Origin: Rhizobium leguminosarum bv. viciae USDA 2370
GTDB lineage: Bacteria; Pseudomonadota; Alphaproteobacteria; Rhizobiales; Rhizobiaceae
Assembly (NCBI RefSeq): GCF_002008365.1
Contig: NZ_MRDL01000043.1
Coordinates: forward strand, 1 to 52,630
Direction of reading: 5' to 3'
Length of the DNA: 52,630 bases
Shown: positions 34,962-41,119 of the stretch, piece after piece
Layout of the letters: each line of letters starts with the position of its first letter
Position numbering within the stretch: position 1 is the stretch's first letter
The notes under the pieces: model-generated
The model's database searches: none
What the model was told of the DNA's origin: nothing
What the model saw: only the letters and a program-made list of their open reading frames with translations
Made by a program: the position numbers and the translations under genes

Positions 34962-34977
34962 TATAACTGCAGTATAA
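34962..34977. promoter_or_regulatory. Operator-like site 4
   Basis: TATAACTGCAGTATAA: the CTGCAG centre and right arm match the shared palindrome exactly; the left arm is degenerate. Read on the minus strand it overlaps a TTATAT sequence that could serve as -10 box for the membrane-protein/nuclease operon. Confidence 0.55.
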
Positions 34978-35341
34978 GTGATGAGCGAGCAGCGGCAAGG
35001 GACTCGAATCTATGGAGGGACTTGTCCATGAGGATTCGTGCCGATTGAAGACGGCGCCAACTAGCGGGCTCGGCGATCCCAGGAGGTTGCGACATCCTCT
35101 TGCGGGGCGTGATCGTCGCAGTGTAAGACGTGTAACGAAGTTGTGAACGCTTGGATGCAAGAGATAGGCAACAAAGGGTTTACGCTTGGTCATCGTGGTC
35201 TCTAGCCGGCGTCAGGCATTGGATGAGCAGTAGAATTTCGAACAAGTCCCGGACCAGCAGCTGCGGCAGCATCCTCTGTCGCCGGGATGAAACGTCTCAT
35301 CGTGCCGTATCGAGCACATTTTCCGCCAGGGAAGGTGTTCT
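34978..35341. other. Intergenic region upstream of the XRE gene
   Basis: No gene seen. It must hold the promoter of the XRE regulator. GCAGTGTAA at about 35114 matches the right half of the shared operator at eight of nine positions, with no left half. Confidence 0.45.
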
Positions 35342-35683
35342 ATGTCTCGTGTGAAAGACGATCCGTCCGGCAACGCAGTGGACGTTTCGGCATTGAAGGC
35401 GCTGTCGTTTCAAGAAAGGCTCGCGATCGGCCTGCGCCGATTGAAGGCCGAGCGGGGCTTGTCGAACAAGGATCTGGCCGAGCAGCTCGGTGTGTCGGAG
35501 GCCTATATGTCGCAAGTGACCCGCGCCATGCGTGACGTCAAGCTGTCGACCCTCGACAAGATGCAGCGCGAGTGGAACGTCATTATCGAGGATTTGCTCA
35601 GGGTCACCAAAGACGATCTCTCTCGGATAGAAGCGTTGAAAGCGCGCCGAGGGAAGAAAAAAGCTCCCGAGACCACGTCATGA
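35342..35683 (+). CDS. trbR: XRE-family repressor, probable TrbR
   Basis: 113 residues with GGGAAGG before the ATG. Residues 28-82 form a helix-turn-helix of the XRE/Cro type (AIGLRRLKAERGLSNKDLAEQLGVSEAYMSQVTRAMRDVKLSTL). The C-terminus is lysine-rich and disordered. In the rhizobial type IVa conjugation system an XRE repressor, TrbR, keeps the transfer operons silent; size, family and position between the transfer operons fit. The shared palindromes described here are its likely operators; this is inference. It is the only obvious DNA-binding regulator inside the block apart from the ribbon-helix-helix proteins. Confidence 0.75.
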   Translation: MSRVKDDPSGNAVDVSALKALSFQERLAIGLRRLKAERGLSNKDLAEQLGVSEAYMSQVTRAMRDVKLSTLDKMQREWNVIIEDLLRVTKDDLSRIEALKARRGKKKAPETTS

Positions 35684-35719
35684 TTTTCCTGTCATAGCGC
35701 ACGATCGGCCTGCGCGAAT

Positions 35720-36265
35720 TTAGTGATCGAGGTTAAACCAGAACCTTTCCTTCACGCCTTGGTCGTTCGGGATATCGAAGAAATAGGGATCGGCTCGCCG
35801 CGGTCGCGGCGTGGCAACTTGCTGGATGCAGCCATCATGGCCGTTGCCGAAACTGCGCTCTATCGTCATACCTGACTGTCTCGTGTGGGCATTGCGCTCG
35901 ATCGGTGATCGGCAGAAATCGACTGTTTTGATGCACTGGTCGGGCTCGCCGCGCCAGCCACCGTCGCCTTGCGAGCTATAGCCGACCGTCGTTCCGGCCG
36001 GGCAATCCTCGTAGTTTTCTCGCCCCGGCTTGCCTGCCTTGGCCTCATGGCAAATCGGCCAGGAAAATCCCGGTTCCTTCATCGCGGCAATGAGCTTTGT
36101 CATAGGTGGAACACAGTAGGCCACGCCGTGCCAGGACGGATTTTGCGATGCCGCACACAACAGAACCTGACATCCCCAGGAGGCGTCGTCGGCTTTTGCG
36201 CCGCTCGAAGGGACACTAAGGGCTATAGCTGTCAATGCGGCGACCATAATCAGGAATGGTTTCAT
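35720..36265 (-). CDS. Exported cysteine-rich conjugation-linked protein
   Basis: 181 residues with an excellent ribosome site (GGAGGCGAATT). A signal peptide (MVAALTAIALSVPSSGAKADD) precedes a mature protein with eight or more cysteines in WGCQVLLCAASQNPSWHGV, YCVPP, WPICHEA, YEDCPAG, QCIKTVDFC and DGCIQQ, so several disulfides are likely in the periplasm. I recognise it as a conserved partner of rhizobial type IV transfer genes, without known mechanism. It is the last gene of the minus-strand operon that starts near 38934. Confidence 0.75.
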   Translation of the reverse strand: MKPFLIMVAALTAIALSVPSSGAKADDASWGCQVLLCAASQNPSWHGVAYCVPPMTKLIAAMKEPGFSWPICHEAKAGKPGRENYEDCPAGTTVGYSSQGDGGWRGEPDQCIKTVDFCRSPIERNAHTRQSGMTIERSFGNGHDGCIQQVATPRPRRADPYFFDIPNDQGVKERFWFNLDH

Positions 36266-36299
36266 AATTCGCCTCCGTTATCGACTATTGTATTTGCGC

Positions 36300-36656
36300 C
36301 TAGGTGCCGTCGATTCTCGCAAAGGAAAGCACGCCCGGTTGCGCCGAGCCGGCAAACGAGCCCGACGTTGTTGCGATGATGCCGGTGCAGGTGACGCCGG
36401 GGATTGCCGCGCGAGGCTTGCACTCCGAAATCCTGATCGACCGGCCCGACTTCGCGATCGCAGCGCTTGCCTCTTCGTTGTTGGAAGCGTCGACCGGCAT
36501 TGGTTGTTGCGCCGCGTCCTTCAGCCCGGCGATCTCTTGTTCCAGGTTTGCGATATGGCCGCTTCGCACCAGCTCATTGATCGCGTATCCTCCCGCTATT
36601 CCACCAAGGAGGGCGATGGCGGCAGCAATCACCGCGGTATCGGGACGCTTGGCCAT
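36300..36656 (-). CDS. Membrane-anchored hypothetical protein
   Basis: 118 residues from the ATG at 36656, with GAGG nine bases upstream. One N-terminal hydrophobic helix (TAVIAAAIALLGGIAGGYAI) is followed by a coiled-coil stretch (SGHIANLEQEIAGLKDAAQQ) and a small C-terminal domain with two cysteines (ISECKPRAAIPGVTCTGII), likely periplasmic. I do not know the family. It lies eight bases after the preceding gene in the exported-protein operon, and its product probably works with them in the envelope. Confidence 0.72.
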   Translation of the reverse strand: MAKRPDTAVIAAAIALLGGIAGGYAINELVRSGHIANLEQEIAGLKDAAQQPMPVDASNNEEASAAIAKSGRSIRISECKPRAAIPGVTCTGIIATTSGSFAGSAQPGVLSFARIDGT

Positions 36657-36664
36657 CGGGAACC

Positions 36665-36979
36665 TCAATACCCCTCGATGCCCAGTCGCTTGAGGACAGC
36701 AACCGGATCGGTCTCGCACTCCTTCTTCCAGTCCGCATGCTTGGCGCAGGCGTAAGCGTATTGGCTAAGGTCTGCCGATGACAGGTCGGCAAGCCTGTTG
36801 CCGATCGCTTTCCATCGCTGCACGGCCGCCGGATCGCAGCCGGCGCCGCCCGCGCCGCACAAGTTCGGATCGCGCTGTTCGCTCGGATTAGGCGTGGCGC
36901 CATCTTGCGCGCCGCTCGCGACCGGAGCGAGGACGAGCAGAATTGCCGCGACACCGAGGGAGCAAAAGATGCGATTCAT
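36665..36979 (-). CDS. Small exported hypothetical protein
   Basis: 104 residues with ribosome site AAGGAGATTGA. The signal peptide (LGVAAILLVLAPVASGAQ) is clear. The mature part contains four cysteines (NLCGAGGAGC, YACAKHADWKKEC) and a helical end. The pattern of one CxxxxxxC pair and another in a helix suggests a small disulfide-bonded periplasmic protein. It belongs to the minus-strand operon of conjugation-linked exported proteins. Function unknown. Confidence 0.73.
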   Translation of the reverse strand: MNRIFCSLGVAAILLVLAPVASGAQDGATPNPSEQRDPNLCGAGGAGCDPAAVQRWKAIGNRLADLSSADLSQYAYACAKHADWKKECETDPVAVLKRLGIEGY

Positions 36980-37004
36980 TCAATCTCCTTACACGTCTTT
37001 GAGT

Positions 37005-37601
37005 TTACCGAGCCGCTTGGGTAACAGGCAAAGGCAGGGGCAGGCTCGTCTCGGCTTCTGGTGATTGGCCGTCCGACTCCTCTGCGGCCACAGTCGATGC
37101 GGTGTAAAGCCAAGGGGGAAGCAGGTCCGGTGACGACCAGACTCCAAAGCCCAGCCCCCTGGCTTTCCGCTCAATATCGAAATAGGCAGGGACTTGTGGC
37201 TCGTTGCGGTAGTTGAATGCGTAGCCGATACCCTCCGCAATTGCCGTTGCTGCCAGATTTGTTTCGCCGACAAAGCAATGGGCGATCAGGATCTTGTTGG
37301 TGTCGCGGCCAATTGGCGCGCAGTTGACGTTCTGCCCAAGTGTCCGGAGGATCATCCAGGCACGCGAAACCTGACCGGCGGGCCACTCCACGCCATCGTT
37401 CTTTGCGGTCTGCTCAAGGCGAGGGGCTTCATACCCAGCCAGGCGGACGATCTGTCGGCTCTTGACGAATTCGAACGTGGTCGCATCAACGACCTGAACC
37501 TTGCCGTAGATCTGACGCGGCACATCGGACGGGCGGCTTTGCGCAAGCAAAGCCGTCGGGACCATTGCGAGCCATAGTATCGAGGCAGCCGCAACTCTCA
37601 T
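37005..37601 (-). CDS. Exported SNase-fold (thermonuclease-like) protein A
   Basis: 198 residues. A signal peptide (VAAASILWLAMVPTALLAQ) is followed by an SNase-like domain: GKVQVVDATTFEFVKSRQIVRLAGYEAP, later LAATAIAEGIGYAFNY and the helix AYFDIERKARGLGFGVW. In active thermonucleases the triad is Arg-Glu-Arg; here the first Arg is present (VRLAG), but the Glu of the APE motif is Arg and the second Arg (YGR motif) appears as Lys, so catalysis is doubtful. It overlaps gene B by four bases (ATGA). Probably a structural or binding protein at the conjugation channel. Confidence 0.78.
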   Translation of the reverse strand: MRVAAASILWLAMVPTALLAQSRPSDVPRQIYGKVQVVDATTFEFVKSRQIVRLAGYEAPRLEQTAKNDGVEWPAGQVSRAWMILRTLGQNVNCAPIGRDTNKILIAHCFVGETNLAATAIAEGIGYAFNYRNEPQVPAYFDIERKARGLGFGVWSSPDLLPPWLYTASTVAAEESDGQSPEAETSLPLPLPVTQAAR

Positions 37602-38248
37602 TGTTGTGCCCCCGCCTGTTGTTTGATAACGGAAACCGGATGCGGTAGGTCCGAATAGGACCAGAGTCCGGCGCGCGCCGAACGTGCACTTTCCTCCGCA
37701 ACCCGGTAACCTGGAACAATCAGTCGCCCCGCGCTATCGACGGCGGCAAATCCCCAACCTTGCGCAATCATATAGGTTGCCAGATCGTACCGATGCTGAC
37801 CAGCCGTCGTCTGGCATGCGACGACGGCGTTGTTCTGGTCCAGATTTTTGATGGTCGCGCAGACAGGCTTCGTGTCCCGGATCAATGCCTGCGCCATGAT
37901 CAGATCCAGCTCTCCGCAGTCCCTGATAGCACCGCCTGAGACGGTGACATTGGTTCCTCGAAGACAAGACTGCAGGCCATAGAGCCGATAGCGTCGGCCA
38001 CTAGAGATCCAGGTGTCGCCCGTCTCGAATTGTGCCTCCGTCGGAAACGGAACGAATTCGGGTTGGGCGCCACCAGCGTCAACGGCCGAGGGAATGTCGG
38101 TTTGCGATGCCTGAACAGGGACGACCGATGGCGAGAAATGCGGTTCGCGCACGACATTGCCGTGGGCGAGCATCGGCATGATTGTCGTGGCAGCATAGAC
38201 ACCGGAAGCTGTGATCGTGGAAATGAACATGAGAAGCCCGATCCGCAT
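37598..38248 (-). CDS. Exported SNase-fold paralogue B
   Basis: 216 residues from the ATG at 38248. A signal-like N-terminus (IGLLMFISTITASGVYAA) precedes a spacer, then the SNase-like pattern GRRYRLYGLQSCLRG, YMIAQGWGFAAVDSAGR and the closing helix VAEESARSARAGLW. Only the first active-site Arg position looks kept; the Glu and second Arg positions are not. Cysteine pairs (LQSC...IRDC, VCATI...VACQ) suggest disulfides. It begins one base inside the stop of gene C (TGATG) and overlaps gene A, so A, B and C are translated together. Confidence 0.75.
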   Translation of the reverse strand: MRIGLLMFISTITASGVYAATTIMPMLAHGNVVREPHFSPSVVPVQASQTDIPSAVDAGGAQPEFVPFPTEAQFETGDTWISSGRRYRLYGLQSCLRGTNVTVSGGAIRDCGELDLIMAQALIRDTKPVCATIKNLDQNNAVVACQTTAGQHRYDLATYMIAQGWGFAAVDSAGRLIVPGYRVAEESARSARAGLWSYSDLPHPVSVIKQQAGAQQ

Positions 38249-38934
38249 CAATTGGTCGACGGATTGACCGGATGGTAAGGATGGGTGAACTGGCCGTTTG
38301 CCCAGATTCCGGCCTGCTCACCGCGTGCGGTTTCCTCGGCTTGCAGGTATTCCGGGAACACAGGCCGACCGGCGCGGTCACGGGCAGCGAACGCCAAGCC
38401 CTTGCGGATGAGCGCCTCGGAGAGCGATAGAACCGCGCCATTGTCGACGAAAAAACATTCAGCAAAACGCACGGTCGGTCTGCCGAGATTTTGCGCGAAA
38501 ACGTGGCAAGGGAATGCATCGCCGGCACCTGCCTTTGCCTCATCCAGCGTCGCAGTCATGCCGGCAAGCGAAATCATGGCACAGGTCGTCGGCATTCCGG
38601 CAAATTCCAGTGGCTCGGTCGACAGGCAGCCCTGGACGCCGGCCAGTTCGATGACGACGCCATCGGCGCCGAGAAAGGCGCTGCCGCTCAGCGCGGCTAT
38701 TGGGCTAACTGTTTGCAGATCAAGCCGGGCCGCGATCGATGAGGTGTCTAGCGATATTTGCGGTCCGGGGATCAGGTCGCGGCCCTCTGCATAGGCGTTC
38801 TGATAATAGCGGACAAAATCCGAGACCGTGTCGGCCCGCGCGGCAGAGGGCAGGGCGATCAGGGCATTTAGAAGGGTGCAAAAGAGGAGGCGGTCGAACC
38901 GCCGTGCGCCATTGTTCATGCTCGCATCCGTCAT
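38248..38934 (-). CDS. Exported SNase-fold paralogue C
   Basis: 228 residues from the ATG at 38934; the ATG at 38919 is an alternative and gives a tidier signal peptide (RRFDRLLFCTLLNALIALPS with SAARA cleavage). The domain repeats the pattern of A and B: DGVVIELAGVQGCLS, EALIRKGLAFAARDRAGR and YLQAEETARGEQAGIW. Here even the first Arg is replaced (Glu in VIELAG), so it should be catalytically dead. Cysteines in GVQGC, TTCAM, FPCHV and AECFF may pair. It is the first gene of the operon; a TATAAT within the palindrome at 38963 faces it. Confidence 0.75.
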   Translation of the reverse strand: MTDASMNNGARRFDRLLFCTLLNALIALPSAARADTVSDFVRYYQNAYAEGRDLIPGPQISLDTSSIAARLDLQTVSPIAALSGSAFLGADGVVIELAGVQGCLSTEPLEFAGMPTTCAMISLAGMTATLDEAKAGAGDAFPCHVFAQNLGRPTVRFAECFFVDNGAVLSLSEALIRKGLAFAARDRAGRPVFPEYLQAEETARGEQAGIWANGQFTHPYHPVNPSTN

Positions 38935-38961
38935 CTGTTGATTATTTTGAGCATGCACGAA

Positions 38962-38978
38962 ATTATACTGCAGTGCAA
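38962..38978. promoter_or_regulatory. Operator palindrome 5 between divergent operons
   Basis: TTATACTGCAGTGCAA (38963-38978). On the minus strand the left arm gives TATAAT (38967-38962) as -10 box for the exported-protein operon; on the plus strand TATACT could serve the membrane protein-ParA-relaxase operon. One site could therefore control both directions. Confidence 0.62.
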
Positions 38979-39047
38979 GTCTGGAAAATGTCCGAGGATT
39001 GCAGTATGTGTTGTCGGACACCGGAGACGTGCAGATGGAGAAAGGTA

Positions 39048-39446
39048 ATGTCGGCGGCAAGAAAGGCGCTTAGGGTCGTTGTTTTTCCATTCCGAGCGGC
39101 ATGGTTTCTGATGTTGATCGCGAATTTTCTGGCCGTCTCGGGCGTCTGCCTTCTCGTCGCGGCCTTCGTTGCATATGGCATCGCCCTGGCGTTTTCGTAT
39201 GCCTTTCTGCCCGCAGAATGGACGCAGGCACTATGGCGATGGGCAGCGGATCTGTATGCCCAGTCTTCCTGGTTCAGAGCTGCCGCCCTCGCTTTCTTCA
39301 CGCTACTTTTGTTGCCCATCCTCCGATTTTGGCCGGCGAGGGATTCGGTGGCGAATGCGGCGCGGGAGCGCGAGATCACACAGCTGAATGACGATTTGAT
39401 CGCAGCGCGGCAGCAGGAACAGCTACGAGCCAGACTTCGCACCTGA
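39048..39446 (+). CDS. Membrane protein with C-terminal coiled coil
   Basis: 132 residues from the ATG at 39048, preceded by GGAGAAAGG; the longer open frame upstream covers the divergent promoter and is not coding. Hydrophobic segments lie at about 18-52 (AAWFLMLIANFLAVSGV, VAAFVAYGIALAFSYAF) and 77-93 (RAAALAFFTLLLLPILRF), and the C-terminus is a charged helix (DSVANAAREREITQLNDDLI). I do not recognise the family. It is the first gene of the plus-strand DNA-processing operon and may tie the relaxosome to the membrane. Confidence 0.7.
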   Translation: MSAARKALRVVVFPFRAAWFLMLIANFLAVSGVCLLVAAFVAYGIALAFSYAFLPAEWTQALWRWAADLYAQSSWFRAAALAFFTLLLLPILRFWPARDSVANAAREREITQLNDDLIAARQQEQLRARLRT

Positions 39447-39499
39447 AAGGAGAGGCTGCTGGCACGGTTGAGGGGCGCTGGACCCCACAACGTCCTTGT

Positions 39500-39540
39500 C
39501 GGCCGCCACTGCGATTGAACACAATCCGCAGCGCCGCCGA
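39500..39540. other. Imperfect inverted repeat, candidate oriT segment
   Basis: CTGCGATTG and CAATCCGCAG (39509-39531) pair with one bulge around a 4-base loop, and CGGCCGCC / GCGCCGCCG outside extend the symmetry. It lies in the 120-base gap just before the ParA gene of the relaxase operon. Transfer origins often have such repeats next to the nick site, but no nick consensus can be named here. Confidence 0.3.
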
Positions 39541-39567
39541 TTTTTGATGCAAAGGATGAGGAATTTC

Positions 39568-40317
39568 ATGGCAGTCAAACCACTTTCGCTTGCTATCTCA
39601 ACGTTCAAAGGTGGTGCAGGAAAATCGACCTTGAATGTCAACCTTGCAGCGGAGTTCGCCCAACAGGGACACAGAACGCTGCTCATTGATTGCGATGAGC
39701 AGGAGTCATCGACACGCTGGTACAATGTCTCGATGAAGCGCGGCTTACTTCCGAGCGATGGCACGTTGCTGCATCTGCGAGTAGCTCCCGTCGATCGGTT
39801 TCGGGACCGGTTGGCTGAAGCGCCCGAGGCGGATATTCGCATCTACGACGTTGGCGGTTACGTCCACCAACGCGCAATCGAGGTCTATCACGAGTGCGAC
39901 GCAGTCCTCATTCCGATTATCCCGGAACCGACCGCCGCGACATCAGCGATCAAGGTCGCGACCATTTTGAAGGAGATATCCAAAAAACGGCCCCAAGGAC
40001 CGATCCCTTATGCGGCGATCTGGAACTACGTCGACATGATCGCTCTCAAGCACAATCGGTCGCTTCCGGAAGTTCACGCAATCCTGACCAGCGGTAAGAT
40101 TCCCATGGTGGAGACGGTCATCCGCAAGAGCAATCATTTCAGCGACGTCGGAGCCGGCTTCGGTTCGCTCTATTCCAAGCTCGCCAGCATTGAGAACAAC
40201 TCGTCGCTGACGCCATCGGCCAAGCGCCGGGCTAGCGAGAGCGTGCTCGATGCGATCGATCTCGTCAAGAAGATCAACAACGAATTCATCGGCCTCCTGC
40301 AGGCGGAGGCGGCTTAG
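39568..40317 (+). CDS. ParA/VirC1-like ATPase of the transfer operon
   Basis: 249 residues from the ATG at 39568 (GAGGA nine bases upstream); three upstream in-frame starts have no better site. The deviant Walker A KGGAGKST (14-21, signature Lys14) is intact, LLIDCDEQESSTRWYN is the A' motif and IRIYDVGGYVHQRA the B motif. It is of the small ParA type without a DNA-binding N-terminus. Placed before two ribbon-helix-helix proteins and a relaxase, it recalls Agrobacterium VirC1, which brings the transfer DNA to the cell pole and channel; a partition role is the alternative. Confidence 0.85.
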   Translation: MAVKPLSLAISTFKGGAGKSTLNVNLAAEFAQQGHRTLLIDCDEQESSTRWYNVSMKRGLLPSDGTLLHLRVAPVDRFRDRLAEAPEADIRIYDVGGYVHQRAIEVYHECDAVLIPIIPEPTAATSAIKVATILKEISKKRPQGPIPYAAIWNYVDMIALKHNRSLPEVHAILTSGKIPMVETVIRKSNHFSDVGAGFGSLYSKLASIENNSSLTPSAKRRASESVLDAIDLVKKINNEFIGLLQAEAA

Positions 40318-40321
40318 AGAG

Positions 40322-40723
40322 ATGGCGGGGGAAAGGACACCGGCCGGCAACATTCTAGCCCTTGCCCGGTCGAGAGAGAACCAGGCGAAGGAGGTGGAGG
40401 AAACTGCCACCTCCTACATGCCGACCAATATCGATCTTGAAACGCTGATGCCGGATGAGGCGGCTGGAGAGCAGAGTGAGAGCGTCACGCCCAACGTCGG
40501 TACACCGGAAGTCAACACCCCGGATAAGAATCAACGCCGCGAGCGACCGTCATCCAAGGGGGCCACGGCGGCAGGCGAAGCCACGAAACGCAAGCGCATC
40601 TCGCTGTATCTCGATGATGACGTGCTGACGAAAATCTTCCGGGTTTCGTTGGAACGCCACGAGCAACTGTCCTCAGCGACGCACCGGTTGATTGTCGAGG
40701 CTCTGAAGGCGAGGGGGCTGTAG
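40322..40723 (+). CDS. Ribbon-helix-helix protein, ParA partner
   Basis: 133 residues from the ATG at 40322, four bases after the ParA stop. The first 85 residues are polar and disordered; the C-terminus KRKRISLYLDDDVLTKIFRV followed by TAHRLIVEAL-like helix (SATHRLIVEALKARGL) is a ribbon-helix-helix DNA-binding fold. This is the layout of VirC2 or of small ParB-type centromere proteins. It likely binds the transfer origin or the operon promoter and stimulates the ParA ATPase. Confidence 0.75.
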   Translation: MAGERTPAGNILALARSRENQAKEVEETATSYMPTNIDLETLMPDEAAGEQSESVTPNVGTPEVNTPDKNQRRERPSSKGATAAGEATKRKRISLYLDDDVLTKIFRVSLERHEQLSSATHRLIVEALKARGL

Positions 40724-40726
40724 TTC

Positions 40727-41119
40727 ATGCGCGAACCGGCGATCATGTTCCGGCTGCCCCCTCAGGTTTTAAGCAACCTCGACGCCCTTGCCCGGAGGCT
40801 CGATGTCTCCGTGAACATAGTCGCCAAGCTCATTGTCACCAGGGAGATCATGCATATTCCGGCGATGCTCGAGGAGCACGACCGGCAGCTGGCAAACATG
40901 CACCAGTTTTTACGAGATCTCGCCTTCCGGAACGAGGAGTTCCTCTCGGAGGAGGGTGTGCATGCCGAAAGTACCAAAGCGATCGCGCATCAGCTCGAAG
41001 AAGTCATGAGCGCTCTTGATGCCATCCGCGACGCTGCCTTCATCCGGCCGTCCACATTTATCGCCGATCTGATCAGGAGCCACGATGAACGACCTGTCCA
41101 GAAGTCGCTCCGCATCTAG
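40727..41119 (+). CDS. Mobilisation accessory protein (RHH-like)
   Basis: 130 residues. The start is three bases after the previous stop. MFRLPPQVLSNLDALARRLDVSVNIVAKLIV is a ribbon-helix-helix type N-terminus; long helices follow (IPAMLEEHDRQLANMHQFLRD). Such proteins act with the relaxase at oriT (MobC or TraJ type roles). Its last 35 bases overlap the relaxase gene, a sign of translational coupling. Confidence 0.72.
   Translation: MREPAIMFRLPPQVLSNLDALARRLDVSVNIVAKLIVTREIMHIPAMLEEHDRQLANMHQFLRDLAFRNEEFLSEEGVHAESTKAIAHQLEEVMSALDAIRDAAFIRPSTFIADLIRSHDERPVQKSLRI

Noticed and set aside
35114..35122. Half operator GCAGTGTAA upstream of the XRE gene
   Set aside because: Only one half of the palindrome matches, so autoregulation through this site is not supported.
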